57,485 nucleotides of DNA from Cohnella xylanilytica (GTDB lineage: Bacteria > Bacillota > Bacilli > Paenibacillales > Paenibacillaceae), in contig NZ_JACJVR010000007.1 of assembly GCF_014212175.1 (NCBI RefSeq), positions 1-57,485 on the forward strand. Reading direction: 5' to 3'. Each line of letters begins with the position of its first letter. Position 1 is the first letter of the stretch. The translations under genes and the position numbers were made by a program. Below the pieces are notes generated by a model. The model ran no database searches, was not told the DNA's origin, and worked only from the letters and a program-made list of their open reading frames with translations. Positions 34,092-43,982 of the stretch are shown one piece after another.

Positions 34092-34120
34092 TTGACGTAT
34101 ATTAAGGGTAAAAGTATATT
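34092..34120 (+). promoter_or_regulatory. Promoter of the BMP transporter operon
   Basis: TTGACG (34092-34097) and TATATT (34115-34120), 17-bp spacing. A TAACGTTA-centred repeat at about 34148-34165 lies in the untranslated leader. Confidence 0.7.
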
Positions 34121-34211
34121 TTAACTAAGTCGCCGCCGATTTGAAGGTTAAATGTAACGTTAACTTCCATGAAGACAGGCGGACAAAAACAGAGAGTCGG
34201 GGAGGAACCGT

Positions 34212-35402
34212 ATGAAAAGGTTGAAGAGGTCATGGTCTCTCGGATTGGTTATGGTAACGATGCTGGCCGCCGCGTTGTCCGCGTGCGGAGGGGGCAACAA
34301 CGGCAATTCCGCTTCCGGCGGATCGGCATCCTCGTCGCCTTCGGCAAGCCCGTCGGCACCGGCTTCCGCAAGCGGATCCCCGTCGGCTTCGCCTGCAAGC
34401 GGCGGAATCGCCAATCCCCGCGTCGCGTTCGTGTACATCGGTCCTCCGGGAGACGGCGGCTGGACGTACCAGCACGATCAAGGCCGGCAGTACATGGAGA
34501 AGGAGCTCGGCATCAAGGCCGATACGGTCGAGAACGTGCCGGAGAGCGCGGACGCCGAGAGAATCATCAGCGATCTCGCGCAGAATCACGACATTATTTT
34601 CACGACCAGCTTCGGTTACATGGAATGGACGCTTAACGCCGCCAAGAAGTTCCCGAACGTCAAGTTCGAGCACGCGGGCGGCTACAAGACGAACGACAAC
34701 ATGGCCACCTACTTCGGCAAAAACTGGGAAGCCAGCTACCTGAGCGGCATCGCGGCCGGCAAAATGACGAAGAAGAACGTGCTCGGCTACGTCGCCGCCT
34801 TCCCGATTCCGGAGCTGATCTACAATATCAACGCCTTCACGCTCGGCGCGCAGAGCGTCAACAAGGACGTCAAGGTCAACGTCGTCTGGACGAACACCTG
34901 GTTCGATCCGACGACCGAGCGCAACGCCGCGATGAGCTTGCTCGACAAGGGCGCGGACGTGCTCATCGCCTACCAGGATTCGCCGGCTTCGCTGCAAGCG
35001 GCCGCCGAGAAGGGCGCGCTGGCCGGGGGCAACGATTCGGACATGACCCGCTACGCGCCGAAGGCTTACCTGACGAACCCGATCTGGAACTGGGGCCCGT
35101 ACTACGTCAAGAAGGTCAAGGCGCTGATGGACGGCACCTGGACGAACGAGCAGTACCTCGGTTCGTTCCAGGACGGCATGGTCGACATCGCTCCGCTCGG
35201 CGAGAGCATTCCGGAGGACGTCAAGAAGCTGGTAAGCGACACGAAGGAGAAGTTCCTGAAGGGCGAGCTGAACGTCTTCGTCGGCCCGATCAAGGATCAG
35301 GGCGGAGCCGAGAAGATCGCTTCCGGCCAGACGCTGACGGACGCCGAGATTCTCGAGATGAACTGGTTCGTCCAAGGGGTCGAAGGCACGATTCCGAAGT
35401 AA
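34212..35402 (+). CDS. BMP-family lipoprotein, nucleoside/purine binding
   Basis: A 396-residue solute-binding lipoprotein. The signal peptide ends in the lipobox LSAC with lipidated Cys25. A Ser/Pro/Ala-rich tether follows to about residue 60. The BMP (PnrA/NupN-like) domain starts RVAFVYIGPPGDGGWTYQHDQG. Relatives bind nucleosides or, in purine clusters, bases or allantoin-like compounds. It is the first gene of the transporter operon. A hairpin after it probably raises its mRNA over that of the membrane parts. Confidence 0.9.
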   Translation: MKRLKRSWSLGLVMVTMLAAALSACGGGNNGNSASGGSASSSPSASPSAPASASGSPSASPASGGIANPRVAFVYIGPPGDGGWTYQHDQGRQYMEKELGIKADTVENVPESADAERIISDLAQNHDIIFTTSFGYMEWTLNAAKKFPNVKFEHAGGYKTNDNMATYFGKNWEASYLSGIAAGKMTKKNVLGYVAAFPIPELIYNINAFTLGAQSVNKDVKVNVVWTNTWFDPTTERNAAMSLLDKGADVLIAYQDSPASLQAAAEKGALAGGNDSDMTRYAPKAYLTNPIWNWGPYYVKKVKALMDGTWTNEQYLGSFQDGMVDIAPLGESIPEDVKKLVSDTKEKFLKGELNVFVGPIKDQGGAEKIASGQTLTDAEILEMNWFVQGVEGTIPK

Positions 35403-35437
35403 CCGAAGCGCTTCCCGCCTGCCCATACTCCGATCGA

Positions 35438-35461
35438 CAAATCCCTTCCCGGAGGGATTTG
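35438..35461 (+). terminator. Intercistronic hairpin after the binding-protein gene
   Basis: CAAATCCCT (35438-35446) and AGGGATTTG (35453-35461) form a perfect 9-bp stem. The following TTGATTATT is only weakly T-rich, so it is better read as an mRNA-stabilising or partly terminating hairpin. Confidence 0.5.
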
Positions 35462-35552
35462 TTGATTATTCGGGCAAGCGGCCGGGACGGGGGGCGGGAG
35501 AAGCGAGCGAGATCGGGGGGCCATCGGGCCTTCCCGGACAGGAGGAACGGAT

Positions 35553-37091
35553 ATGAACGAGACATACTCGCTGGAGATGAGGCAGATCGTCAAGACGTTC
35601 GGACCGGTCGTCGCGAACGACCGGGTCGACTTCCGCTGCCGGCCGGGAGAAGTGCACGCCCTGCTCGGGGAGAACGGGGCCGGCAAGAGCACGATCATGT
35701 GCATGCTCTCCGGCGTCTACCGGCCGACGAGCGGGGAGATCTACATTCGCGGCAAGCAGGCGAAGATCCGTTCGCCCAAGGACGCGGCGAAGCTGGGCGT
35801 CGGGATGGTGTTCCAGAACTTCCGGCTCGTACAGACGCTGACCGCGACCGAGAACATCGTGCTCGGGGAGAAGTCGTCGTTCTGGCGCGGCCCGGGCTGG
35901 CTGAGGAGGAAGGAGGAGGAGATCGAGGCGATCGCGAAGCGGTTCGGCCTGCTCTTCCCCGTCGACCGGCCGATCTGGCAGCTGTCCGTCGGCGAGCAGC
36001 AGCGGGTGGAGATCGTCAAGACGCTCTACCGCGGGGCGGAGTTCATCATTCTGGACGAACCGACGTCGGTGCTCACGCCGGGGGAGGCGGAGCAGCTGTT
36101 CGAGACGCTCGCCCAGATGAAGGCCGAGGGCAAGACCGTCATTCTGACGACCCACAAGATGAAGGAAGTGATGGCCGCCGCGGACCGCATCTCGGTTATG
36201 CGCAAGGGCCGCATGATCCATACGATCGCCAAGGCGGACACGAACGAGAAGGAGCTGGCGAAGCTGATGGTCGGCAAGGAATCGGCCGCCGTCCGGCGGG
36301 AGAGCCGTCCCCGCGCGAAGGGACCGGTCCTGCTCGAGGTTCGGAACCTGGACGTCTACGGGGATCACGGGCGCCTGGCGCTGAACGACCTCAGCCTGAC
36401 GATCCGCGCGGGCGAGATCGTCGGGGTGGCCGGCGTCGCGGGCAACGGGCAGAAGGAATTGGCCGAGGTGCTGAACGGGCTCCTCCCGTGGAAGAAGGGC
36501 AAGATCGTGTTCAACGGACGGGAATTCAAGACCGCGTCCGTTCGGGGGGCGATCGAAGCGGGCATCTCGCACGTCCCCGAGAACCGGATGAAGAGCGGGC
36601 TGGCGGGCAGCCTGGGGGTTGTCGACAACTTGCTGTTCAAGTCGTACCGCTCCGGGGAGAGGTCGAAGTACGGGTTCCTGCGCAGCGCGAGCAACCGCGA
36701 ATGGTCGCAGTCGCTCGTCGAGCAGTTCGACGTCAGGACGCCGGGGCTCGATACGCCGGTGCGGCAGCTGTCCGGAGGCAATCAGCAGAAGCTGCTGTTC
36801 GCCCGCGAGATTCATCGCAACCCGCATCTGATGGTCGCGGTGCATCCGACCCAGGGGCTCGACGTCGGGGCGACGGAGGCCGTGCATCGGCTCCTTGAGA
36901 ATCTGCGCGACGAAGGACGCAGCGTGCTGCTCATCTCGGAGGACCTCGACGAGGTGATGCAGCTGTCCGACCGCATCCTGGTTCTCTATAACGGCAGCAT
37001 CGTCGGAGAGAGGGGCCGAGAGGAAGCGGACCGCGAGACGATCGGCATGTACATGGCGGGCATCCGGGACGAGAAGGAGGAAGCGGTATGA
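35553..37091 (+). CDS. Nucleoside-type ABC transporter ATP-binding protein
   Basis: A 512-residue double ATPase of the NupO/YufO type. The first half has Walker A GENGAGKST, signature LSVGEQQR and Walker B IILDEPTSVL. The second half has the degenerate GVAGNGQKEL loop, signature LSGGNQQK and AVHPTQGLD, as usual in this class where one site is inactive. It energises uptake through the two permeases downstream. It overlaps the first permease by 4 bases. Confidence 0.93.
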   Translation: MNETYSLEMRQIVKTFGPVVANDRVDFRCRPGEVHALLGENGAGKSTIMCMLSGVYRPTSGEIYIRGKQAKIRSPKDAAKLGVGMVFQNFRLVQTLTATENIVLGEKSSFWRGPGWLRRKEEEIEAIAKRFGLLFPVDRPIWQLSVGEQQRVEIVKTLYRGAEFIILDEPTSVLTPGEAEQLFETLAQMKAEGKTVILTTHKMKEVMAAADRISVMRKGRMIHTIAKADTNEKELAKLMVGKESAAVRRESRPRAKGPVLLEVRNLDVYGDHGRLALNDLSLTIRAGEIVGVAGVAGNGQKELAEVLNGLLPWKKGKIVFNGREFKTASVRGAIEAGISHVPENRMKSGLAGSLGVVDNLLFKSYRSGERSKYGFLRSASNREWSQSLVEQFDVRTPGLDTPVRQLSGGNQQKLLFAREIHRNPHLMVAVHPTQGLDVGATEAVHRLLENLRDEGRSVLLISEDLDEVMQLSDRILVLYNGSIVGERGREEADRETIGMYMAGIRDEKEEAV

Positions 37092-38218
37092 ACGAGAGAC
37101 CGGCAACGACGGCGTCGTCCGGGGCGGCGGCCTTGGACGCGGGAGCGGGAGCGGGCCCTTCGAAGCGCTTCTCCTGGCGGCTCGAGATCGATCCCTCGCG
37201 GAAGGAGAGCCCGTGGTGGATGACGTTCGTCTCCGTCGCGCTCGCGCTGCTCGCCTGCGCCGCCTTCATCGCGGCGAACGGCAAGAACCCTTGGACCGTC
37301 TACGAGAAAATGTTCAGCGGCGCGTTCGCCACCGAGTTCGGCATCACCGAGACGCTCGTCAAGGCGATTCCGCTTCTGCTGTGCGGCCTCGGCGTCTCGA
37401 TCGCCTACCGGATCTCGGTATGGAACATCGGCGCCGAGGGGCAGTTCGCCGCGGGCGCGATCGCCGCTACCGCGGTGACGATCTACTTCCCGGATCTGCC
37501 GTTCTACGCGACGATCCCGCTCATGGCGCTGTTTGGCATCGCGGCGGGCGGAATCTGGGGAGCGCTGACGGCGATTCCCAAGACGTATTTTCAAGTCAAC
37601 GAACTGATTACGTCCTTGATGCTCAATTACGTGGCGCTGCTGCTGCTCGACTACTTCGTGTTCGGGCCGTGGAAGGATCCGAAGGGGTTCAACTTCCCCG
37701 GCACCCCGATGTTCAATGACGCGCAGTCGCTGCCGGTGCTGGGCGACACCCGCCTTCACTTCGGCCTCGTCTTCGCGCTGGCGGCCGTCGTCCTGTACGC
37801 GTTCGTCGTCCGGTATACGCGCTGGGGCTACGAGCTTCGCCTCATCGGGGCCAATCCCGAAGCCGCCAAGAACGCGGGCATTCATCTGAAGCGGCACATT
37901 CTGATCGTCATGATCGTAAGCGGCGCGCTTGCGGGACTCGCGGGAATGAGCGAGGTGTCGGGCGTCACGCACCGGCTCATGTACGGCATCTCCCCGGGCT
38001 ACGGCTACACGGCCATCATCGTCGCCTGGATCGCGAAGCTGCATCCGGTCGGGCTCGTCGTCTCGTCCGTGCTGTTCGGCGGGCTGATCGTCGGCGGCTA
38101 CAGCGTGCAGACGATGGGGCTTCCGTCCTCGATCTCGAACATGCTGCAGGGCGCGATCCTGTTCTTCCTGATCGCGGGCAACATGGCCTTCAAATTCCGG
38201 CTGCGGAGGAGCGGCTAA
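37088..38218 (+). CDS. ABC transporter permease, NupP-like
   Basis: A 376-residue membrane protein of the BPD_transp_2 family with about ten hydrophobic segments. ISVWNIGAEGQFAAGAIAA near 115-135 and LRLIGANPEAAKNAGIH near 250 are the family signatures. It forms half of the translocation pore for the BMP-delivered substrate. An N-terminal Ala/Gly/Ser-rich 30-residue tail precedes the first membrane segment. Confidence 0.92.
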   Translation: MNERPATTASSGAAALDAGAGAGPSKRFSWRLEIDPSRKESPWWMTFVSVALALLACAAFIAANGKNPWTVYEKMFSGAFATEFGITETLVKAIPLLLCGLGVSIAYRISVWNIGAEGQFAAGAIAATAVTIYFPDLPFYATIPLMALFGIAAGGIWGALTAIPKTYFQVNELITSLMLNYVALLLLDYFVFGPWKDPKGFNFPGTPMFNDAQSLPVLGDTRLHFGLVFALAAVVLYAFVVRYTRWGYELRLIGANPEAAKNAGIHLKRHILIVMIVSGALAGLAGMSEVSGVTHRLMYGISPGYGYTAIIVAWIAKLHPVGLVVSSVLFGGLIVGGYSVQTMGLPSSISNMLQGAILFFLIAGNMAFKFRLRRSG

Positions 38219-38236
38219 CCAAAGGAGCGAACGACG

Positions 38237-39166
38237 ATGGACCTCATTACCCAACTGCTGGTCGCCGCTCTGTCTTCGGGCACCCCGCTCTTGTTCGCGA
38301 CGCTCGGCGGCATTCTCATCGAGAGATCCGGCATCATCCAGCTCGGCGCTGAAGGCTTGATGCTGATGGGCGCGGTCGCCGCCTGCCTGACGTATCTCCA
38401 TACGGGCAGCCTGGCTCTGACGCTGCTCGCGGCGCTGGCGGTCGGCGCGGCTCTCGGCCTGATCCATTCCGCGCTCACGGTGACGCTCAGAGCGAACCAG
38501 ATCGTCAGCGGTCTCGCGATGACGCTGTTCGGAACGGGTCTCAGCGCTTATCTGGGCAAGTCGATCACGGGTCAGCCGATTCCCGGCGCCGTGCCGAAGA
38601 TCGACCTCGCTTTCCTCGAGCCGGTGCCGGTCGTCGGCGACCTGTTCGCCCATCTGGACCTGCTGACCTGGCTCAGCTTCCTGCTCGTTATCGTCCTGCA
38701 TTTGTTCATTCATCGGACGTCCTGGGGGCTTCACCTGCGGGCGATCGGCGACAACCCGCCGACGGCGGACGTCATGGGCATTCCGGTGCAGGCGTTCCGT
38801 TACGGCTGCATCGTCGTCGGTTCGATGCTGATCGGCCTCGCGGGAGCCGACCTGCTGCTGGTCTATTCCCCGACCTGGATCGAGGGAATGACGGCCGGAC
38901 GCGGCTGGATCGCGGTCGCGCTCATCATCTTCGCCCGCTGGAATCCGCTTCGCGCCATGTTCTGCGCCTATTTCTTCGGCGCGATGGACACGATCGGCTT
39001 CAAGATTCAGCTGATCGGCAGCGCGATTCCGTCTTATTTTCTGAAAATGATTCCTTACGTCGTCACGATTCTCGTCCTCATGTTCCTCGGCTACCGCAAC
39101 CGCAACAAGCCTTCGGGCTCCCCGGAAGCGCTCGGCCTTCCTTATATCCGGGAGCAGCGGTTCTGA
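38237..39166 (+). CDS. ABC transporter permease, NupQ-like
   Basis: A 309-residue partner permease. The segments LIERSGIIQLGAEGLMLMGA and LRAIGDNPPTADVMGI mirror those of the preceding gene. About eight to nine hydrophobic segments. It completes the BMP-type importer. The xanthine dehydrogenase genes follow after 73 bases without a visible terminator, so transport and catabolism may share a transcript. Confidence 0.92.
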   Translation: MDLITQLLVAALSSGTPLLFATLGGILIERSGIIQLGAEGLMLMGAVAACLTYLHTGSLALTLLAALAVGAALGLIHSALTVTLRANQIVSGLAMTLFGTGLSAYLGKSITGQPIPGAVPKIDLAFLEPVPVVGDLFAHLDLLTWLSFLLVIVLHLFIHRTSWGLHLRAIGDNPPTADVMGIPVQAFRYGCIVVGSMLIGLAGADLLLVYSPTWIEGMTAGRGWIAVALIIFARWNPLRAMFCAYFFGAMDTIGFKIQLIGSAIPSYFLKMIPYVVTILVLMFLGYRNRNKPSGSPEALGLPYIREQRF

Positions 39167-39239
39167 AGCTTGGGACGCCGTACGTTCGACAGGACGAACG
39201 CCGATTCGAGATCGGCATCGATTCAAGGAGGGATGGAGG

Positions 39240-40172
39240 ATGGCCATGGAAGAGAAGGAGCGGCTTCGCTCTCCCTCCGTGTGGCTGCCGCGCGATCCGG
39301 GAGAAGCCGTCAGGCTGAAGGAAGCGTTCGGCGGGGACGCCGTCTACGTCGCCGGAAGCACGCTGCTTCGCACGCAGTGGGAGGCGGGGACGGCGCCCGT
39401 GCCGGCGCATCTGATCGACCTGGCTTCGATTCCGGGCCTGGACCGGATCGAAGAGACGGACGACGGACTCGTTATCGGCTCGCTCGCGCGTCTGCGGGAT
39501 TGCGCGGCGCACCCGGCCGCGGCCGGGAAGGCTCCGCTGCTCGTCTCCGCGGTCAAGGCGATCGCCGGGGCGTCCGTTCGCAACCAGGCGACGCTCGGGG
39601 GCAACGTCGTCTACCGCGTCGGGGATTCCATGCCGGCGTTGCTGGCGCTGGACGCCGAGCTGATCTGGCACGACGGCCGGACGGAGGAGACGATAGGCGC
39701 GGCCGAATGGCTGGCCGGCCCGTCGGCCCGGCCGGGAATTCTGACCGCGATCCGCCTCCCGGACCGGGAGAGCGGAATGACTTCGAATAGAAGGCGATGG
39801 TTCGCCTTTCATAAAGTCGGCCGCCGCGAAGCGTTCGTGCCGTCTCTCGTTACGGTCGCGATCGCGGCAAGCGTCGCTCCGGACGGGACGATCGCGGACA
39901 TCCGCATCGCCGCCGGCGGAGGCCAGACGGTGCCGCGCCGGCTGACGGACGCGGAGCGGCTGCTCGCGGGGCGGATACCGGACGCGGAGCTGCTGGAGCA
40001 CGTATACGACGCGGCGCTGGAGCAGTACGCGCCGGCGCCGGATCCGTTCGCCGCGGATTCGTACCGCAAGAGAACGGCGGCGAACTTGATCGCCGCGGAG
40101 CTGTGGAAGTCGCTCCGGGAGCCGGATAGGGCCGGGAAGGGGGATGGAGATGCTTCTGAATCGATCGACTAG
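39240..40172 (+). CDS. pucC: Xanthine dehydrogenase FAD-binding subunit
   Basis: A 310-residue FAD subunit (PucC/XdhB type). VYVAGSTLLRTQWEAG near 36-50 and IAGASVRNQATLGGNV near 106-121 are the FAD-binding motifs. It passes electrons from the iron-sulfur subunit to NAD. A second ATG two codons in is equally placed for GGAGG. It overlaps pucD by 29 bases. Confidence 0.9.
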   Translation: MAMEEKERLRSPSVWLPRDPGEAVRLKEAFGGDAVYVAGSTLLRTQWEAGTAPVPAHLIDLASIPGLDRIEETDDGLVIGSLARLRDCAAHPAAAGKAPLLVSAVKAIAGASVRNQATLGGNVVYRVGDSMPALLALDAELIWHDGRTEETIGAAEWLAGPSARPGILTAIRLPDRESGMTSNRRRWFAFHKVGRREAFVPSLVTVAIAASVAPDGTIADIRIAAGGGQTVPRRLTDAERLLAGRIPDAELLEHVYDAALEQYAPAPDPFAADSYRKRTAANLIAAELWKSLREPDRAGKGDGDASESID

Positions 40173-42414
40173 CCGAGACCGGTGGCGTGTCCGCCCCGAC
40201 GGCCCCGGGAAGGTGACGGGGAAGCTCGCGTACTTGACCGACATGACCGCGCCGAACATGCTGCACGGAATGGTGCTTCGCAGTCCGCACCCGCACGCCC
40301 GGATCGTCTCCATCCAGACGGAGAAGGCGATGGCGATGGCAGGCGTCCATGCGGTGCTGACTTACGCGGACGTGCCGGGGCTGAACCGGTTCGGCATCGC
40401 GCACCCGGACCATCCCGTGTTCTGCGAGGACCGGGTCCGGTTCGTCGGGGACGCCGTCGCGGCCGTCGCGGCGGATACGCCGGAGCTCGCGGCCGAAGCG
40501 CTGAAGCGGATCGAGGTCGTCTACGAACCGCTGCCGGTCGTCGACGACCCGGAGCTGGCGCTTCGGGACGACGCGCCGCGCCTGCACGAGCAAGGGAACG
40601 TGCTGCATAGCAACGATTACGCGTTCGGCGATCTGGAGGCCGCTTTCGCGGCTTGCGCGCATATCGTGGAAGAAACGTATGTGACCCCGCGGCAAATGCA
40701 CGTCTACATGGAGACCGAAGGGGGCTTGTTCGTCCCGGAGGAGAACGGCCGGCTGACGGTCTACTCGCCGACCCAGCACGGGTTCATGGACCGGATGCAG
40801 CTGGCGCGCATTCTGAACCGTCCCGAAGCCGACATCCGGGTCGTCTCCAGCCCGATCGGCGGCTCCTTCGGCGGCAAGGACGAGCTGAACGTGCAGCCGT
40901 ACGGCGCCCTGCTGGCGCTGGCCTGCGGCCGCCCGGTCAAGCTGCACAACTCCCGGTTCGAGTCGGTGCGGGCGGGGCTCAAGCGCCACCCGATGCGGAT
41001 CGCGATGCGAACCGGCGCGGACGCGAGCGGCAAGCTGCTCGCGCACCAAGCGAGAATCGTCTCCGACGCGGGCCCGTATTCGACGCTGAGCGCCGAGGTG
41101 CTCAACTTCGCCGTCGAGCACGTTCTCGGACCGTACCGGTACGGGGCGGCGGAGGTGAAGAGCGTCTCCGTCTTCACGAACAACGGCATGTCCGGCGAAT
41201 TCCGCGGCTTCGGCGGGAACCAGGCGATCTTCGCGCTCGAAGGGCAGCTGGACCGGCTCGCCGGGAAGCTCGGGATGGACCCGTGGGAGCTGAGGCGCCT
41301 CAATCTGAGGAAGCCGGAAGATCCGGGTCCGTTCGGCCAGCCGATCGTGCCGACGGACGGAGCCCGGCAAGTCTGGGAGGCGCTGCTCGAGAGCCGGCTG
41401 TGGCGGGAGAGGAGCTCGCCTTCCGCCGAAGCGCGGCCGCGGGAGCCGTGGCGGAAGATCGGCTACGGCGCCGCGTTCGTCATGCACGGCTCCGGCCTCG
41501 GCGTCGGCATTCCCGACCCGGCCGGCGGCCGTCTCGCCCTCGCGGCGGACGGCAAGATCGAGGCCGCGTTCGGCTACGAGGAGTTCGGCCAGGGGCTGAT
41601 CGCGTCGCTCGAGCAGATGCTCGTCGAGTCGTACGGCTTCGGCCCCGGCGACCTGCGCATCGTCATCGGCGACACGGACGTCGTGCCCGACAGCGGCTCA
41701 AGCACGGCTTCGCGGGCGACGAGCATGATGTGGAAGTCGCTTCGGCGGCTGCACGGCCCGTTCACGGAGCGGCTGCTGGGAGCCGCGGCCGAAGCGCTCG
41801 GCCGGGAAGCGCGGACGCTTCGGATCGGGGAAGGGGGCATCCGGAGCCTGGAATCGGGAGAGCTGCTTCTCTCGTACGGCGACCTGGCGCGGGCGGCGTC
41901 CGAGCCGATCGTCTGCGAGACGAGCTTCTCCTTCCCCGCGTCCCCGGTAGAGCGAGTGGGCTCGCACTACCTGTATACGTACTGCTCGGTGGCGGTGAAG
42001 GCGGAAGTCGACACGCGGACCGGCCGGGTGCGGGTGCTCGACCAGTTCCACGCGGTCGCCGCCGGGCCGGTCGTGAACCCGCAAGGGTTCCTCGGCCAGA
42101 TCGAAGGCGGAAGCGGAATGGCGCTCGGGTTCGCGCTGACGGAGGACGCCGTAATGGAGAAGGGCGTCTATCTGACCCGCAACCTGGACACCTATCTGAT
42201 TCCGACGATCGCGGAGCTGAGCGGAACCTTCGAGGTGCTGCCGATCGAGGAGCTGCCGGAAGGCGACGAGCACGGGCCGCGGGGCATCGGCGAGGTCGGA
42301 TCGGTCGGGCTGGCCCCGGCTATCGCGCAGGCGGTGTACGACGCGACGGGCAAGCGGGCGTCGAAGCTGCCGATCGATCCGGAGCTGCTGCAGGAGCGGT
42401 TCAGGGCGGAATAA
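40144..42414 (+). CDS. pucD: Xanthine dehydrogenase molybdopterin subunit
   Basis: A 756-residue catalytic subunit that hydroxylates hypoxanthine and xanthine to urate at the molybdenum centre. The aldehyde oxidase/xanthine dehydrogenase a/b domain comes first (KVTGKLAYLTDM). Then GGSFGGKDEL, FRGFGGNQAIFALE, the middle cofactor-binding part, and the C-terminal PRGIGEVGSVG containing the catalytic Glu. XdhC and MocA upstream supply its cofactor. Length matches PucD. Confidence 0.92.
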   Translation: MEMLLNRSTSRDRWRVRPDGPGKVTGKLAYLTDMTAPNMLHGMVLRSPHPHARIVSIQTEKAMAMAGVHAVLTYADVPGLNRFGIAHPDHPVFCEDRVRFVGDAVAAVAADTPELAAEALKRIEVVYEPLPVVDDPELALRDDAPRLHEQGNVLHSNDYAFGDLEAAFAACAHIVEETYVTPRQMHVYMETEGGLFVPEENGRLTVYSPTQHGFMDRMQLARILNRPEADIRVVSSPIGGSFGGKDELNVQPYGALLALACGRPVKLHNSRFESVRAGLKRHPMRIAMRTGADASGKLLAHQARIVSDAGPYSTLSAEVLNFAVEHVLGPYRYGAAEVKSVSVFTNNGMSGEFRGFGGNQAIFALEGQLDRLAGKLGMDPWELRRLNLRKPEDPGPFGQPIVPTDGARQVWEALLESRLWRERSSPSAEARPREPWRKIGYGAAFVMHGSGLGVGIPDPAGGRLALAADGKIEAAFGYEEFGQGLIASLEQMLVESYGFGPGDLRIVIGDTDVVPDSGSSTASRATSMMWKSLRRLHGPFTERLLGAAAEALGREARTLRIGEGGIRSLESGELLLSYGDLARAASEPIVCETSFSFPASPVERVGSHYLYTYCSVAVKAEVDTRTGRVRVLDQFHAVAAGPVVNPQGFLGQIEGGSGMALGFALTEDAVMEKGVYLTRNLDTYLIPTIAELSGTFEVLPIEELPEGDEHGPRGIGEVGSVGLAPAIAQAVYDATGKRASKLPIDPELLQERFRAE

Positions 42415-42453
42415 GAGCCGGTCCCATTATCCCAAGGAAGGAGCCGAACGGAC

Positions 42454-42960
42454 ATGATCGACAAGACATTGGCGCAGAGAAGCGCGGGAGCGGTTCTGGA
42501 ATGCGAAGTGAACGGCAGGAAGATCGCGATCGAGACGCCTCCGGCGCGCAGGCTGCTCTCGATTCTGCGGGACGACTTGGGGCTGACGGGGACGAAGCGC
42601 TCGTGCGAGATCGGCCGGTGCGGCGCTTGCATGGTCCTGATCGACGGCAAGCCGCGCAATTCCTGCCTGACGATGGCCTACCAATGCTCGGGCCGAAGCA
42701 TTACGACGATCGAAGGGCTGGCGGACGAGGAGAGGCTTCATCCCGTTCAGGAATGCTTCCTCGAGGAAGGCGGCTATCAATGCGGCTATTGCACGCCCGG
42801 CATGATCGTCTCGGTCAAGGCGCTGCTCGACGACACCCCCGATCCAACGATGGAGCAGATCGAAGAAGCGCTAACGGGCAATCTGTGCCGCTGCACCGGC
42901 TACGGGGGCATTCTGCGCTCGGTGGCGAGGGCGATCGAACGAGGAGGAGAAGCGACATGA
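42454..42960 (+). CDS. pucE: Xanthine dehydrogenase [2Fe-2S] subunit
   Basis: A 168-residue iron-sulfur subunit with the two clusters of the family. The plant-ferredoxin-like one is [15 protein letters not shown]...SC, and the C-terminal one is CGYCTPGM...CRCTGY. It relays electrons from molybdenum to FAD. Its stop overlaps the guaD start (ATGA). Confidence 0.94.
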   Translation: MIDKTLAQRSAGAVLECEVNGRKIAIETPPARRLLSILRDDLGLTGTKRSCEIGRCGACMVLIDGKPRNSCLTMAYQCSGRSITTIEGLADEERLHPVQECFLEEGGYQCGYCTPGMIVSVKALLDDTPDPTMEQIEEALTGNLCRCTGYGGILRSVARAIERGGEAT

Positions 42961-43442
42961 CGGAGAAGGAGAAGCATCTGCATTATTTGCGAATGAGCAT
43001 CGAAGCGTCCAAGAGGGCCCGGGCGTCCGGCAACACGCCGTTCGGCTGCGTTCTCGTCGACCGGACGGGACGGGTGCTGTGGGAGCAGGGCAACGTCGAG
43101 ATAACGGAGCACATCTGTACGGGGCATGCCGAGACGACGCTCATGCAGGCGGTGTCGAAGCGATACAGCAAGGAAGAGCTGTGGCACTGCACGCTCTATA
43201 CGACGGCCGAGCCTTGCGCGATGTGCGCGGGATCGATCTATTGGGGCAACGTCGGGCGGGTCGTATACGGCATTACGGAGCAGAGGCTGGCGGAGCTGAC
43301 GGGGGACGACGAACAGAACCTGACGATGGATATGCCTTGCCGCGAAGTGTTCGCGAGCGGCCGCAAGCCGATCGTCGTCATCGGCCCGTTCCCCGAGATC
43401 GAGGACGAGGTCGTGGCGGTCCACGAGGGGTACTGGAGATGA
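42957..43442 (+). CDS. guaD: Guanine deaminase, cytidine-deaminase fold
   Basis: A 161-residue zinc deaminase converting guanine to xanthine. GHAETTL gives the zinc-binding His and proton-shuttling Glu, and PCAMC gives the two zinc Cys. Size and the C-terminal GYWR end resemble B. subtilis GuaD, which has a swapped C-terminal segment. It starts on pucE's stop and ends on the next gene's start, so it is tightly coupled. tRNA adenosine deaminase is the main lookalike, but the context favours GuaD. Confidence 0.88.
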   Translation: MTEKEKHLHYLRMSIEASKRARASGNTPFGCVLVDRTGRVLWEQGNVEITEHICTGHAETTLMQAVSKRYSKEELWHCTLYTTAEPCAMCAGSIYWGNVGRVVYGITEQRLAELTGDDEQNLTMDMPCREVFASGRKPIVVIGPFPEIEDEVVAVHEGYWR

Positions 43443-43942
43443 CGAAGCTGACGTTAAGCGCCGTTAACGGTATGAACCGCGAGGCGTTCGTAGAAGCGCT
43501 CGGCGGCATCTTCGAGCATTCGCCGTGGGTGGCCGCGAAGAGCTGGGAAGCGAGGCCGTTCCGGTCCCGAGACGAGCTGCACGAGGCGATGATGGGCGTC
43601 GTCCGCGGCGCCGGCGCCGAGACGATCGACGAGTTCCTGCGAGCCCACCCGGATCTCGGAACCCGGCTCGCGGTCACCGATTATTCCGCCGCCGAGCAGT
43701 CGGGCGCGGGGCTCGACCGGTTGACGCCGGAGGAATACGAGCTTCTGTCCTCGCTGAACAAGGAGTACGTCGGGAAGTTCGGATTCCCCTTCATCCTGGC
43801 CGTTCGCGGCAAGAACAAGGACGATATTCTCTCCTCCATGAAGGAGCGTCTTCCGAGAGGGACCGAGGAAGAGCGGGAGGAAGCGCTCGCCCAGATCCGG
43901 CGCATTACCGGCTTCCGGCTCGCCGATCTGATCGAAGAGTAA
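43439..43942 (+). CDS. uraD: OHCU decarboxylase (stand-alone)
   Basis: A 167-residue enzyme that decarboxylates 2-oxo-4-hydroxy-4-carboxy-5-ureidoimidazoline to (S)-allantoin. FEHSPWVAAKSWEARPF near 24-40, HPDLG near 69-73 and KFGFPFILAVRG near 115-126 are family motifs. In B. subtilis this domain is fused to urate oxidase in PucL. Here the frame ends at the decarboxylase and no uricase part follows. Confidence 0.9.
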   Translation: MTKLTLSAVNGMNREAFVEALGGIFEHSPWVAAKSWEARPFRSRDELHEAMMGVVRGAGAETIDEFLRAHPDLGTRLAVTDYSAAEQSGAGLDRLTPEEYELLSSLNKEYVGKFGFPFILAVRGKNKDDILSSMKERLPRGTEEEREEALAQIRRITGFRLADLIEE

Positions 43943-43982
43943 CTCGCGGAGTTCGCGCGACAACGAATGGGGAGGGGAAGCC

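Noticed and set aside
33990..34211. Purine riboswitch in the BMP operon leader
   Set aside because: I looked for the conserved three-way junction core of guanine/xanthine-sensing elements and did not find it. Only a promoter, a GlnR-like box and short inverted repeats are supportable.
39183..39215. Short inverted repeats before pucC as a terminator
   Set aside because: CGTTCG/CGAACG and CCGAT/ATCGG stems are short and lack a T run, so read-through from the BMP operon is more likely.
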